Of a DNA stretch of 15,227 nt, positions 6,425 to 15,227 are shown one piece after another. How positions within the stretch are numbered: the stretch's first letter is position 1; each line of letters begins with the position of its first letter. This DNA is from Pseudomonadota bacterium (GTDB lineage: Bacteria > Pseudomonadota > Gammaproteobacteria > Burkholderiales > SG8-39). Below the pieces are notes generated by a model. That model saw only the letters and a list, made by a program, of their open reading frames with translations, was not told the DNA's origin and did no database searches. A program made the position numbers and the translations under genes. Location: contig JAKAIH010000010.1 of assembly GCA_021825225.1 (NCBI GenBank), positions 1 through 15,227 of the forward strand. The letters run 5' to 3'.

Positions 6425-9280
6425 ATGCTGAAATATTTCCAGAGCAATTCCCACCTTTTCGGCGGCAATGCACCGTACATAGAGGATTTGTACGAGTCCT
6501 ACCTCGATAATCCGGGTTCGGTGCCGGAGCAATGGCGGGAATACTTCGACCAGATGCAGCTCCTGGCCGGGCCGGGCAAGCAGGCCGAAGCGCGCGATGT
6601 GGCGCATGCGCCGATCATCGAATCCTTCGCCTTGCGCGCCAAGCAGGGCACGCTGCGGCCGGCCGCGACCCAGACCGATCTGACCATCGCGCGCAAGCAG
6701 GTTTATGTGCAGCAGCTGATCGCCGCCTACCGCATCCTCGGCTCGCGCTGGGCTCAGCTCGATCCGCTCAAACGCCAGGAGCGCCCGCAGATTCCGGAGC
6801 TCGAGCCGGCGTTCTACGACCTGAACGAAACCGACATGGACACGCAGTTCGATGCCGCGAGCCTGTATTTCGGCCAGGAGCGCATGACCCTGCGCGAGAT
6901 CATCAAGGGCCTGCGCGAGACCTACTGCGGCTCGGTCGGGGTCGAGTACATGTACATCAGCGACCCGGCACAAAAGCGCTGGCTGCAGCAGCGCTTCGAG
7001 TCGATCCGCTCCATGCCCTCGTTCTCGGCCGAGACCAAAAAGCATGTGCTGGACCGGCTCACCGCGGCGGAGACGCTGGAGAAGTACCTGCATACCCGTT
7101 ATGTCGGGCAAAAGCGCTTTTCGCTCGAGGGCGGGGAGAGCCTCATCCCCTGCGTGGACGAACTGATCCAGCGTTGCGGCAGCCAGGGGGTGCAGGAGAT
7201 CGTCATCGGCATGGCGCACCGCGGGCGCCTCAACGTGCTGGTCAACGTGCTGGGCAAAATGCCCAAGGACCTGTTCGCCGAGTTCGAAGGCATACACGCG
7301 GACGATTTGCATTCGGGCGACGTCAAATACCACAAGGGTTTCTCTTCCGACGTGTCCACCCCGGGGGGGCCGGTGCACCTGTCGCTCGCATTCAACCCAT
7401 CGCACCTGGAGATCGCCAATCCGGTGGTCGAGGGTTCGGTGCGCGCGCGCCAGCGCCGCCGCAACGACAAGGACGGAACCCAGGTCATGTCCATCCTGTT
7501 GCACGGCGATGCCGCCTTCGCCGGCCAGGGCGTGGTGATGGAAACCCTCAACCTGTCGAATACCCGCGGCTACGGCACCGGCGGCACGATGCACGTGGTG
7601 GTCAACAACCAGATCGGCTTCACCACTTCCGACCCGCGCGATTCGCGCTCGACGCTGTACTGCACCGACGTCGCCAAGATGGTGGAAGCGCCGATCTTTC
7701 ATGTCAACGGCGACGATCCGGAAGCGGTGGTGCTGGTGACCCAGATCGCGCTCGATTACCGCATGGAATTCCACCGCGACGTGGTGGTGGACATCGTCTG
7801 CTTTCGCAAGCTCGGGCACAACGAGCAGGACACGCCTTCGGTGACCCAGCCGCTGATGTACAAGAGAATCGCGGCGCATCCGGGCACGCGCAAGCTCTAC
7901 GCCGACAAGCTCGCGGCGCAGGGCGTGATCGCGGATACGGACGCAGACAGCCTGATCAAGAGCATGCGCACCGCGCTCGACGCGGGACAGCATACCGCCG
8001 ATCCGGTGATCTCCAATTTCAAGAGCCAGTATGCGGTCGACTGGGTGCCGTTTCTCGACCGCAAATGGACCGATGCGGCCGACACGGCGGTGCCGCTGGC
8101 CGAGCTGCAGCGCGTGGCGCAGCGCATCACCGCGGTGCCGGCAAATTTCAAGCTGCATCCGCTGGTGGAGAAGGTGGTCGCCGACCGCAAGGCCATGGGC
8201 GAGGGCCGCTTGCCGGTCGATTGGGGCATGGCCGAGCATTTTGCCTATGCGACGCTGGTGGCGAGCGGCTACGCGGTGCGCCTGTCCGGCCAGGATTCCG
8301 GCCGCGGCACGTTCGTCCACCGCCACGCCGTGCTGCACGATCAGAACCGGGAGAAATGGGATTCCGGCACGTTCGTTCCGCTGCAGCACATTACCGACAA
8401 GCAGGCGCCGTTCACGGTGATCGATTCGGTGCTGTCGGAGGAGGCGGTGCTGGGTTTCGAGTATGGCTATGCCACGGCGGAGCCCAATGAACTGGTGATC
8501 TGGGAAGCGCAGTTCGGCGATTTCGCCAACGGCGCCCAGGTGGTAATCGATCAGTTCATCTCGTCGGGCGAAACCAAATGGAACCGGGTGTGCGGCCTGG
8601 TGATGATGCTGCCGCACGGCTTCGAAGGCCAGGGGCCGGAACATTCCTCGGCACGCCTGGAGCGCTACCTGCAGCTGTGCGCAGAGCACAACATGCAGGT
8701 GGTGGTACCCTCGAACGCCGGGCAGATGTTCCACCTGCTGCGGCGCCAGATGATACGGCTGTTCAGGAAACCGCTGATCATCATGACGCCCAAGTCGCTG
8801 CTGCGCAACAAAGAGGCGATGTCGCCGCTGGCGGAATTCGCCAGGGGCCAGTTCCACACCGTCATCGGCGAGACCGAACACCTCGATGCGGAATCGGTAA
8901 AGCGCGTCATCTGCTGCAGCGGCAAGGTCTATTACGATCTGGTGGCGCAGCGGCGCGAACGCGATATCAAGGGCACGGCCATCGTGCGCATCGAACAACT
9001 CTATCCCTTCCCGCACAAGGCGTTCGCAGCGGAGATGAAGCGCTACCCGAACGCGACCCAGGTGGTGTGGTGTCAGGAAGAGCCGCAGAACCAGGGCGCC
9101 TGGTACCAGACGCGGCATTACTTCGTGGAGAACATGCGCGAGGAGCAGAAGCTGTTCTACGCGGGCCGCCCGTCGTCGGCCTCACCCGCGGTCGGCTATT
9201 ACGCCAAGCACCAGGAGCAGCAGAAGGCCCTGGTCGCCGCGGCTTTCGGCAAGTTCAAGGGACCGGCGCCGGCGAATTAG
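6425..9280 (+). CDS. sucA: 2-oxoglutarate dehydrogenase E1 component (SucA)
   Basis: Thiamine-diphosphate-dependent decarboxylase that takes 2-oxoglutarate and passes the succinyl group to lipoyl-SucB. The 951-aa product has the E1o N-terminal peptide SNSHLFGGNAPYIEDLYE (7-24), which in this family contacts the E2/E3 core. It also has IGMAHRGRLNVL (261-272, H265), DVKYHKG (299-305, H303), the ThDP/Mg site GDAAFAGQG (361-369) with VVNNQIGFTT (392-401), and the C-terminal GFEGQGPEHSSARLERYLQL and WCQEEPQNQGAW blocks. The frame is open from a GTG at 6374, but homology places the start at the ATG at 6425. That start has no clear Shine-Dalgarno; the preceding bases are pyrimidine-rich, so translation may be weak or coupled. 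sucB follows after 167 nt. Confidence 0.97.
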   Translation: MLKYFQSNSHLFGGNAPYIEDLYESYLDNPGSVPEQWREYFDQMQLLAGPGKQAEARDVAHAPIIESFALRAKQGTLRPAATQTDLTIARKQVYVQQLIAAYRILGSRWAQLDPLKRQERPQIPELEPAFYDLNETDMDTQFDAASLYFGQERMTLREIIKGLRETYCGSVGVEYMYISDPAQKRWLQQRFESIRSMPSFSAETKKHVLDRLTAAETLEKYLHTRYVGQKRFSLEGGESLIPCVDELIQRCGSQGVQEIVIGMAHRGRLNVLVNVLGKMPKDLFAEFEGIHADDLHSGDVKYHKGFSSDVSTPGGPVHLSLAFNPSHLEIANPVVEGSVRARQRRRNDKDGTQVMSILLHGDAAFAGQGVVMETLNLSNTRGYGTGGTMHVVVNNQIGFTTSDPRDSRSTLYCTDVAKMVEAPIFHVNGDDPEAVVLVTQIALDYRMEFHRDVVVDIVCFRKLGHNEQDTPSVTQPLMYKRIAAHPGTRKLYADKLAAQGVIADTDADSLIKSMRTALDAGQHTADPVISNFKSQYAVDWVPFLDRKWTDAADTAVPLAELQRVAQRITAVPANFKLHPLVEKVVADRKAMGEGRLPVDWGMAEHFAYATLVASGYAVRLSGQDSGRGTFVHRHAVLHDQNREKWDSGTFVPLQHITDKQAPFTVIDSVLSEEAVLGFEYGYATAEPNELVIWEAQFGDFANGAQVVIDQFISSGETKWNRVCGLVMMLPHGFEGQGPEHSSARLERYLQLCAEHNMQVVVPSNAGQMFHLLRRQMIRLFRKPLIIMTPKSLLRNKEAMSPLAEFARGQFHTVIGETEHLDAESVKRVICCSGKVYYDLVAQRRERDIKGTAIVRIEQLYPFPHKAFAAEMKRYPNATQVVWCQEEPQNQGAWYQTRHYFVENMREEQKLFYAGRPSSASPAVGYYAKHQEQQKALVAAAFGKFKGPAPAN

Positions 9281-9447
9281 GCGTGCCGGCCGCTGCAGCA
9301 GGCGGTTTTGTGTAGTATTTTGATCCTTGGCGCAGCAGTGCTCGCCTACGGAAAGGCGCAGTAACCGGGCGCGAAACGCGCACTTGTTTTTGCGGTACGC
9401 CGTCGAAGGGATACCCGACGCCGGCGAAAAAACTGAACGGAGCCCTC

Positions 9448-10701
9448 ATGCTAGTCGAAGTGAAAGTACCGCAGCTGTCGGAGTCGGTGGCCGAAGCGAC
9501 CCTGCTTAGCTGGCACAAGAAAGTGGGCGACGCCGTCGCCCGCGACGAAAACCTGATCGACGTCGAGACCGACAAGGTGGTGCTGGAGCTTCCGGCCCCC
9601 GCGGGCGGCGTCATCACCCAGATCATCAAAGCCGACGGCGGCACCGTAGTGTCGGGCGAAGTCATCGCCGTGATCGATACCGCGGCGGACTCGGCCGCGG
9701 CCGCGGCCAAGGCGGCGGAGCGTCCGGCACCGCCGGTGGTGCAGGCGGCCAAGCAACTCGCGGAACAGAGCAATCTGATGCCGGCGGCGCGCAAGCTGGT
9801 CGAGGACCACAAACTCGATTCCAAGGCCATCGCCGGCAGCGGCCGCGACGGCCGCGTGACCAAGGCCGACGTGATTGCGCATATGGAAGGCGGCGCAGCG
9901 GCCCGCCCTGCCGCGGCGGCACCGACGCCTGCGCCCATGGCGGCGAAACCCGCCTTGCCCGCAGTGCCGGCGCCGATCAATGTGGACAAGCTGCTTGCCG
10001 AGCGGCCGGAGCAGCGCGTGCCGATGTCGCGCCTGCGCGCGCGCGTGGCCGAGCGCCTGCTGCAGTCCCAGGCCAGCGCAGCGATCCTCACCACCTTCAA
10101 CGAAGTCAACATGCAGCCGGTGATGGATCTGCGCGCCAAACACAAGGACAAGTTCGAAAAGGAACATGGCGTGAAGCTCGGGTTCATGTCCTTTTTCGTC
10201 AAAGCCGCGGTGTACGCCCTGAAAAAATACCCCATCGTCAATGCCTCGGTCGACGGCAATGAAATTGTCTATCACGGCTATTTCGACATCGGTGTCGCGG
10301 TGGGCAGCCCGCGCGGCCTGGTGGTGCCGGTGCTGCGCGACGCCGATCAGATGAGCTTCGCCCAGATCGAGAAGGCTATCGCGGATCTGGGCAAGCGCGC
10401 CGGCGAGGGCAAGCTCTCGATGGAAGAGCTTACCGGGGGGACTTTCTCCATTTCCAACGGTGGTGTGTTCGGCTCCATGCTGTCGACGCCGATCATCAAT
10501 CCGCCGCAATCGGCCATACTCGGCATTCACGCCACCAAGGAGCGGGCGGTGGTCGAGAACGGGCAGATCGTGATTCGTCCGATGAACTATTTCGCCCTGT
10601 CCTACGACCATCGCATCATCGACGGCCGCGAAGCGGTGCTGTCGCTGGTCGCGATGAAGGAAGCGCTGGAAGACCCGATGCGGCTGCTGCTCGAACTCTA
10701 G
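9448..10701 (+). CDS. sucB: Dihydrolipoamide succinyltransferase, E2 of 2-oxoglutarate dehydrogenase (SucB)
   Basis: Core acyltransferase of the complex: its lipoyl arm carries the succinyl group from SucA to CoA and is reoxidised by Lpd. The 417-aa product has the usual order. A lipoyl domain occupies 1-77 with the lipoylated lysine in VETDKVVLE (K43). An Ala/Pro linker is followed by the peripheral-subunit-binding domain at about 108-146 ([26 protein letters not shown]). A second Ala/Pro linker (about 149-176) precedes the catalytic domain, which ends with the active-site motif [11 protein letters not shown] (H388, D392). [18 protein letters not shown] (337-354) is typical of succinyltransferases. 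The ATG at 9448 has GGAG (9439-9442) 5 nt upstream. There is a single lipoyl domain, as in other bacterial SucB proteins. Confidence 0.97.
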   Translation: MLVEVKVPQLSESVAEATLLSWHKKVGDAVARDENLIDVETDKVVLELPAPAGGVITQIIKADGGTVVSGEVIAVIDTAADSAAAAAKAAERPAPPVVQAAKQLAEQSNLMPAARKLVEDHKLDSKAIAGSGRDGRVTKADVIAHMEGGAAARPAAAAPTPAPMAAKPALPAVPAPINVDKLLAERPEQRVPMSRLRARVAERLLQSQASAAILTTFNEVNMQPVMDLRAKHKDKFEKEHGVKLGFMSFFVKAAVYALKKYPIVNASVDGNEIVYHGYFDIGVAVGSPRGLVVPVLRDADQMSFAQIEKAIADLGKRAGEGKLSMEELTGGTFSISNGGVFGSMLSTPIINPPQSAILGIHATKERAVVENGQIVIRPMNYFALSYDHRIIDGREAVLSLVAMKEALEDPMRLLLEL

Positions 10702-10751
10702 GAATCCATCCACCTCAAGGAACGCCGGCGCGCAGAGGAGATTGCATTCTC

Positions 10752-10766
10752 TGTTGGCGGCCAACA
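10752..10766 (+). other. Small hairpin in the lpdA leader
   Basis: TGTTGG (10752-10757) pairs with CCAACA (10761-10766) around a 3-nt CGG loop, ending 22 nt before the lpdA ATG. It is short and its role is unknown; it may only space the ribosome site. Confidence 0.35.
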
Positions 10767-10788
10767 CGAATAACTCGGGGCTGCAATC

Positions 10789-12216
10789 ATGCTGAAATCG
10801 TTCGAAGTCGTAGTCATCGGCGCCGGGCCTGCCGGTTATGTCGCCGCGATCCGCTGTGCCCAGCTCGGTTTTTCCACTGCGGTGATCGACGAATGGAAGA
10901 ACGACAAGGGCGAAGCCAAGCTCGGCGGCACCTGCCTCAATGTCGGCTGCATTCCGTCCAAGGCGCTGCTGGAGTCGTCGGAAAACTACGAGCGCGTCGC
11001 GTATAAATTCGGCAATCACGGCATTTCCGTGACCGGCGCGAAAATCGACGTCGCCAAGATGCAGGCGCGCAAGGACAAGATCGTATCCCAGCTCACCGGC
11101 GGCATCGAGATGCTGTTCAGGAAAAACAAGATCACCTGGCTCAAAGGCCACGGCAAATTCGCCGGCAGCGGCGAAAAATACCTGATCGAAGTCAGCGACG
11201 GCGGGGCCGCCGAGACCGTGGAGGCAAACCACGTCATCGTCGCCACCGGTTCCACCGCGCGCCACCTGCCCGGACTGGAAGTGGATAACGAGACCATCTG
11301 CGACAACATCGGCGCGCTTGCGCTCAACGCGGTGCCGGAGAAGCTCGGCGTGATCGGCGCCGGCGTGATCGGGCTGGAACTGGGCAGCGTGTGGCGGCGC
11401 CTGGGTGCGAAGGTCACCGTCCTCGAAGCCCTGCCCAATTTCCTTGCCGCTGCGGACGAGGCGGTGGCGAAGGAAGCGTGGAAGCTGTTCGTCAAGGAGC
11501 AGGGGCTGGAGATCAAGCTCGGCGTGAAAATCGGCAAGGTGAGCCGGGGCAAGCGTGGGGTGACGGTGGAGTACGAAACCGGCGAGGGCAAGCAGGCGCT
11601 GGATTGCAACAAGCTGGTCGTTTCCGTCGGTCGCGTTCCGAACACGCGCGACCTCGGCAGCGAGACGGTGGGCCTGAAAATCGACGAGCGCGGCCTGATC
11701 GAGGTGGACGAGCATTGCCGCACGAGCCTGCCCAATGTGTACGCGGTAGGCGACGTGGTGCGCGGCCCGATGCTCGCTCACAAGGGCATGGACGAGGGTG
11801 TGATGGTGGCCGAGCGCATCGCCGGCCAGGCCGGTTTCGTCAATCTGGACACCATCCCCTGGGTCATCTACACCGCGCCGGAAATCGCCTGGGTCGGCAA
11901 GACCGAGCAGCAGCTGAAAGCCGAGGGCGTGGCCTACCGCGCGGGCCAGGTGCCGTTCGCGCACAACGGCCGCGCGCTGGGCCAGGACGAAACCGCCGGG
12001 TTCGTGAAAATTCTCGCCGACGCCAGGACCGATACCGTGCTCGGCATCCACATCATCGGCTCCCACGCGTCCGAGATGATCGCGGAAGCGGTAATGGCGA
12101 TGGAATTCGGCGCCAGCTCCGAGGACATCGCACGCATCTGCCATGCGCATCCCTCCTTGTCCGAGGTGGTGCACGAGGCGGCACTCGCGGTGGACAAGCG
12201 CGCCTTGCATATGTAG
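10789..12216 (+). CDS. lpdA: Dihydrolipoamide dehydrogenase (E3)
   Basis: FAD flavoprotein that reoxidises the dihydrolipoyl arm of SucB with NAD+, and may also serve other 2-oxoacid dehydrogenase or glycine cleavage complexes. The 475-aa product has the FAD dinucleotide motif [13 protein letters not shown] (8-20), the redox-active disulfide [13 protein letters not shown] (C49, C54), the NAD-binding fold [16 protein letters not shown] (187-202), the second FAD motif [17 protein letters not shown] (317-333), and the C-terminal His-Glu pair in HPSLSE (H454, E459). No lipoyl domain is fused to the N-terminus, unlike some pyruvate dehydrogenase-linked E3 proteins. Its place directly after sucB marks it as the E3 of the 2-oxoglutarate complex. 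The ribosome site is weak (GGGG at 10777-10780), so coupling to sucB expression is plausible. Confidence 0.96.
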   Translation: MLKSFEVVVIGAGPAGYVAAIRCAQLGFSTAVIDEWKNDKGEAKLGGTCLNVGCIPSKALLESSENYERVAYKFGNHGISVTGAKIDVAKMQARKDKIVSQLTGGIEMLFRKNKITWLKGHGKFAGSGEKYLIEVSDGGAAETVEANHVIVATGSTARHLPGLEVDNETICDNIGALALNAVPEKLGVIGAGVIGLELGSVWRRLGAKVTVLEALPNFLAAADEAVAKEAWKLFVKEQGLEIKLGVKIGKVSRGKRGVTVEYETGEGKQALDCNKLVVSVGRVPNTRDLGSETVGLKIDERGLIEVDEHCRTSLPNVYAVGDVVRGPMLAHKGMDEGVMVAERIAGQAGFVNLDTIPWVIYTAPEIAWVGKTEQQLKAEGVAYRAGQVPFAHNGRALGQDETAGFVKILADARTDTVLGIHIIGSHASEMIAEAVMAMEFGASSEDIARICHAHPSLSEVVHEAALAVDKRALHM

Positions 12217-12275
12217 CGCAGCGCCCGCGGCCGCGACAGGATTCAATCGCATTCAAATTGGAAAGGCGCAACAGC

Positions 12276-13268
12276 ATGGACAAGTTCAAGGCATATCGCA
12301 TCAACGAAGTGGACAAGAAGACAGTCGCCGGTTTCGTCGACATGGAACTGAAGGATCTCGACCCGGGCGAAGTGGTGATCCGCGTCGCCTATTCGGGAGT
12401 GAATTACAAGGACGCGCTCGCCGCCACCGGCGCGGGCAAAGTCATCCGCCGCTTCCCCTGCATCGGCGGCATCGACCTATCCGGCACGGTGGTCGAATCG
12501 TCCGATGCGCGCTTCAAGAAAGGCGATGCCGTCATCGCGACCAGCTACGATATCGGCGTGGCGCACCATGGCGGCTATGCGGAATATGCGCGCGTTCCGG
12601 CCGCCTGGGTCGTACCCATGCCCAAGGGGCTCAATCTGTTCGAGGCCATGGCCCTGGGCACCGCCGGCTATACCGCAGCGCTGGGGGTGGTGCGCATGGA
12701 GGCGAACGGCCTCGCGCCGGCCAAGGGGGCGGTGATCGTCTCGGGCGCCAGCGGCGGCGTCGGCTCGATCGCCATCGACATCCTCGCCGGCCTGGGCTAT
12801 CAGGTGACGGCATTGACCGGCAAGGAGAGCGAAACCGATTACCTCAAGGGATTGGGCGCGAAGGAGGTGAAACTGCGCCAAAGCCTGGACCTCTCCAAAA
12901 TACGGCCGCTGGACAAGGCGCTGTGGGCGGGGGCAGTGGACAATCTCGGCGGCGATGTGCTTGCGTGGATCGCGAGCACCATGGACCAGGGTGGTACCAT
13001 CGCCAGCATCGGCCTTGCGGCAAGTCCCACGCTCAACACCACGGTGCTGCCGTTCATCCTGCGCGGTGCCTGCCTGCTGGGCATCGATTCGGGCTACACG
13101 CCCATGGCTTTGCGCGCGCAGGTATGGCAGCGCCTGGCTACGGACATGAAGCCCAGGCATCTCGCCGGCATGACGCGCACCATCGCCTTCGAACAACTGC
13201 CCGGAGTGTTCGACGACTTCATCAAAGGCAAGGCCAAGGGGCGCATCGTGGTGGATTTGGCCGCGTAA
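12276..13268 (+). CDS. Medium-chain reductase of the YhdH/YhfP/AcuI family (acryloyl-CoA reductase-like)
   Basis: A zinc-free medium-chain dehydrogenase/reductase of 330 aa. The family includes AcuI, which reduces acryloyl-CoA to propionyl-CoA with NADPH, and the less well understood YhfP. Visible are SGVNYKDALAATG (40-52), FPCIGGIDLSGTV (60-72), GTAGYTAALGV (128-138) and the nucleotide-binding loop VSGASGGVGSIA (155-166). The chain ends with KGRIVVDL. The segment VIATSYDIGVAHHGGYAEY (86-104) reads more like YhfP than like AcuI as I remember it (which has an NGW.VGE.HWGG pattern there), so the substrate is not settled and I give no symbol. The ATG at 12276 has GGAAAGG (12260-12266) 9 nt upstream; longer in-frame extensions overlap lpdA and are rejected. 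It lies 59 nt after lpdA and 41 nt before prpE, which favours a propionyl-CoA-related role. Confidence 0.85.
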   Translation: MDKFKAYRINEVDKKTVAGFVDMELKDLDPGEVVIRVAYSGVNYKDALAATGAGKVIRRFPCIGGIDLSGTVVESSDARFKKGDAVIATSYDIGVAHHGGYAEYARVPAAWVVPMPKGLNLFEAMALGTAGYTAALGVVRMEANGLAPAKGAVIVSGASGGVGSIAIDILAGLGYQVTALTGKESETDYLKGLGAKEVKLRQSLDLSKIRPLDKALWAGAVDNLGGDVLAWIASTMDQGGTIASIGLAASPTLNTTVLPFILRGACLLGIDSGYTPMALRAQVWQRLATDMKPRHLAGMTRTIAFEQLPGVFDDFIKGKAKGRIVVDLAA

Positions 13269-13271
13269 CCG

Positions 13272-13299
13272 TTGCTCTCCCGCAGAGGGGAGAGAGCAA
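13272..13299 (+). promoter_or_regulatory. Hairpin abutting the prpE Shine-Dalgarno
   Basis: TTGCTCTC (13272-13279) pairs perfectly with GAGAGCAA (13292-13299); inner C-C/G-G pairing with a small bulge can extend it. Its 3' arm shares two bases with the very strong ribosome site AAGGAGGAGG (13298-13307) of prpE. It could tune prpE translation or ribosome access relative to the reductase gene ending at 13268. It could also be a simple transcript stabiliser. Confidence 0.5.
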
Positions 13300-13309
13300 G
13301 GAGGAGGCG

Positions 13310-15208
13310 ATGAGCACTTACAGGGAATTCCACCGGCGCTCGATCAGCGATCGCGAGGGGTTCTGGGGCGAGCAAGGCGGCCTGATTCACTGGCACAAGC
13401 CTTATGCGAAGGTTCTCGACTACAGCCGGCCGCCATTCGCAAAGTGGTTCGTCGGCGGCGAGACCAATCTGTGCCATAACGCGGTGGATCGCCATCTCAA
13501 GGATCGGGCGGAGCAGAATGCGCTGATTTTCGTCTCCACCGAGACCGATACCGAGAAGACCTACAGCTTTCGCGAACTGCACGCGGAGGTCAATCGCTGC
13601 GCTGCCGCGATGCAGAGCCTGGGCGTGGGCAAGGGCGACCGCGTGCTGATCTACATGCCGATGATTGCCGAAGCCTGCTTTGCGATCCTCGCCTGCGCGC
13701 GTATCGGGGCAATTCATTCGGTGGTGTTCGGCGGCTTCGCCTCGCATAGCCTGGCAAGCCGTATCGACGACGCCAAGCCGCGACTCATCATCAGCGCCGA
13801 CGCCGGTTCTCGCGCAGGCAAGGTGGTGCCGTACAAGCCGCTGCTCGACGAGGCCATCCGCCTGTCGAAGTTTCCGCCGGAGAAAGTGATACTGGTGAAT
13901 CGCGGCCTCGATCCGGGCATGGCGCGCGTTGCGGGACGGGACCTCGACTGGGCCGATTTGCGTGCCAGGCACATGAGCGCGCAGGTTCCCTGCGTGTGGC
14001 TGGAATCGAACGAGGCGTCCTACATTCTCTATACCTCGGGCACCACCGGCAAGCCGAAGGGGGTGCAGCGCGACGTGGGCGGCCACGCGGTGGCGCTCGC
14101 GGCGTCGATGAAGCACATCTATTGCGGCAACGCCGGCGAGACGTACTTTTCCACTTCGGACATCGGCTGGGTCGTCGGGCATTCCTACATCATCTACGGA
14201 CCGCTGCTGGCCGGCATGGCCACCATCATGTACGAGGGCACCCCGGTACGCCCGGACGGCGGCATCCTGTGGAAGATCGTCGAAAAGTACAAGGTCGCAG
14301 TGATGTTTTCCGCGCCGACGGCGATCCGGGTGCTGAAAAAGCAGGATCCGGCGTACCTGAAGAAATACGATCTTTCCTCGCTCAAATTTCTGTTCCTCGC
14401 CGGCGAGCCGCTCGATCAGCCGACGGCGCAATGGATCTCGGAAGGCCTGGGCCGGCCGATCGTCGACAATTACTGGCAGACCGAGACCGGTTGGCCGATT
14501 CTTGCCAATCCCATGGGCGTGGAGGACATCGCGCGCAAGTTCGGCAGCCCCGGTTTCCCCATGTACGGCTATGACCTGAAACTGCTGCACGAGTCCACGG
14601 GCGAGGAGGTGGGCACGGACGAGAAGGGTGTGGTCGCGATCATGCCGCCGCTGCCGCCGGGCTGCATGAGCACGGTGTGGGGCGACGATGAGCGCTTCGT
14701 CAAAACCTACTTCGAGACCATACCCGGCAAGCTCGCCTATTCGACTTTCGACTGGGGCATACGCGACAAGGACGGCTATTACTTCATCCTCGGCCGCACC
14801 GACGACGTGATCAACGTTGCCGGCCACCGCCTGGGCACGCGCGAAATCGAAGAGGCCATCAGTTCGCACGCGGCGATCGCGGAGGTCGCGGTGATCGGCG
14901 TCGCGGACCAGCTGAAAGGGCAGGTGCCGGTGGCCTTCGCGGTACTGAAGGACCCGGCGCTGATCGCAAGCAGCGCGGGGCGCATGGCGCTGGAAGGCGA
15001 CGTGATGAAGACGGTGGACCAGCAGCTGGGCGCGATCGGCCGGCCGGCACGGGTGCATTTCGTGACGCTGCTGCCCAAGACCCGCTCGGGCAAGGTGTTG
15101 CGCCGTTCGATCCAGGCGATCTGCGAAGGGCGCGACCCGGGCGACCTGACCACCATCGAGGACCAGAGCGCGCTGCAGCAGGTGCGCGATGCGATGGCGG
15201 CGAAGTAG
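13310..15208 (+). CDS. prpE: Propionyl-CoA synthetase (PrpE)
   Basis: AMP-forming acyl-CoA ligase that activates propionate with ATP and CoA; relatives can also take acetate, acrylate or 3-hydroxypropionate. The 632-aa product has the N-terminal ACAS block, the ATP loop YTSGTTGKPKG (241-251), SDIGWVVGHSYIIYGPL (283-299), VDNYWQTETGWPI (385-397), the hinge region GRTDDVINVAGHRLGT (495-510) and the adenylation lysine in PKTRSGKVLRR (K595). YEGTPVRPDGGILW and the tail AICEGRDPGDLTTIEDQ (603-619) are typical of PrpE rather than acetyl-CoA synthetase. The ATG at 13310 is set by one of the strongest ribosome sites in the window (AGGAGG at 13299-13304, 5 nt spacing); upstream in-frame extension only overlaps the previous gene. 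No prpB, prpC or prpD lies within the window. Confidence 0.93.
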   Translation: MSTYREFHRRSISDREGFWGEQGGLIHWHKPYAKVLDYSRPPFAKWFVGGETNLCHNAVDRHLKDRAEQNALIFVSTETDTEKTYSFRELHAEVNRCAAAMQSLGVGKGDRVLIYMPMIAEACFAILACARIGAIHSVVFGGFASHSLASRIDDAKPRLIISADAGSRAGKVVPYKPLLDEAIRLSKFPPEKVILVNRGLDPGMARVAGRDLDWADLRARHMSAQVPCVWLESNEASYILYTSGTTGKPKGVQRDVGGHAVALAASMKHIYCGNAGETYFSTSDIGWVVGHSYIIYGPLLAGMATIMYEGTPVRPDGGILWKIVEKYKVAVMFSAPTAIRVLKKQDPAYLKKYDLSSLKFLFLAGEPLDQPTAQWISEGLGRPIVDNYWQTETGWPILANPMGVEDIARKFGSPGFPMYGYDLKLLHESTGEEVGTDEKGVVAIMPPLPPGCMSTVWGDDERFVKTYFETIPGKLAYSTFDWGIRDKDGYYFILGRTDDVINVAGHRLGTREIEEAISSHAAIAEVAVIGVADQLKGQVPVAFAVLKDPALIASSAGRMALEGDVMKTVDQQLGAIGRPARVHFVTLLPKTRSGKVLRRSIQAICEGRDPGDLTTIEDQSALQQVRDAMAAK

Positions 15209-15227
15209 GCAGGGAGCAGACATTGTC

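Noticed and set aside
9289..9310. Possible intrinsic terminator after sucA (GC-rich palindrome followed by TTTTGTGT)
   Set aside because: The stem is only about 4-5 bp with awkward loops, and sucB and lpdA are expected to be coexpressed with sucA; too weak to call.
11391..12275. Upstream extension of the reductase frame into lpdA
   Set aside because: The extension is an out-of-frame reading of lpdA; the true start at 12276 has a ribosome site and fits the family length of about 330 aa.
12143..13309. Upstream extension of the prpE frame to a 1021-codon frame
   Set aside because: The first 389 codons are out-of-frame reading of lpdA and the reductase gene; prpE begins at 13310 after a very strong ribosome site.
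1612..15223. Very long open frames on the minus strand opposite the citrate synthase, gltA, sucA, sucB-lpdA and prpE genes (up to about 930 codons)
   Set aside because: They lie exactly opposite strongly identified genes. Their translations are rich in His, Arg, Gly and Ala with no family motif, as expected from antisense reading of GC-rich codons.

Overview
The window is a GC-rich (roughly 60% by eye) chromosomal segment from a proteobacterium, most likely a betaproteobacterium. The grounds are the cytosolic-type malate dehydrogenase next to an sdhE - gltA - sucA - sucB - lpdA series, the bacterial type II citrate synthase, and the sequence style of SucA/SucB/PrpE. I cannot fix the genus. 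Apart from one 332-base gap, the window is densely coding. I see no tRNA, rRNA, CRISPR array, insertion sequence or phage gene.

Left part (1-1548): mdh lies on the minus strand and runs off the left edge. It has a good sigma70-type promoter and a leader of about 130 nt inside the 950-1281 gap. Divergent from it is sdhE, the succinate dehydrogenase flavinylation factor. The sdhCDAB structural genes that usually precede sdhE in this kind of cluster are absent from the window.

Middle part (1603-4777): two genes sit between sdhE and the ordinary gltA, where betaproteobacterial clusters normally have nothing. The first is a citrate synthase of the eukaryotic/mitochondrial type (441 aa). The second is a 549-aa soluble protein with a histidine-kinase-like GHKL ATPase core, an unusual helical N-terminal half, an Ala/Pro linker and a C-terminal domain I do not recognise. 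This pair is the most interesting content of the window. It gives the organism two citrate synthases of different families in one locus, with an orphan ATPase or sensor-like protein between them.

Right part (4989-12216): canonical type II gltA, then sucA, sucB and lpdA. These last three encode the complete 2-oxoglutarate dehydrogenase complex (E1, E2, E3). Together with mdh and sdhE the locus covers the oxidative TCA steps from malate through citrate, and from 2-oxoglutarate to succinyl-CoA.

Right end (12276-15208): a YhdH/YhfP/AcuI-family medium-chain reductase, then prpE (propionyl-CoA synthetase). The pair would link short-chain acids (propionate, possibly acrylate or 3-hydroxypropionate) to propionyl-CoA metabolism beside the TCA genes. 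Several intergenic gaps contain clear inverted repeats (3006-3058, 6314-6361, 13272-13299), the last one touching the prpE Shine-Dalgarno sequence. All functional statements come from reading motifs and remembered family sequences; no search was run.
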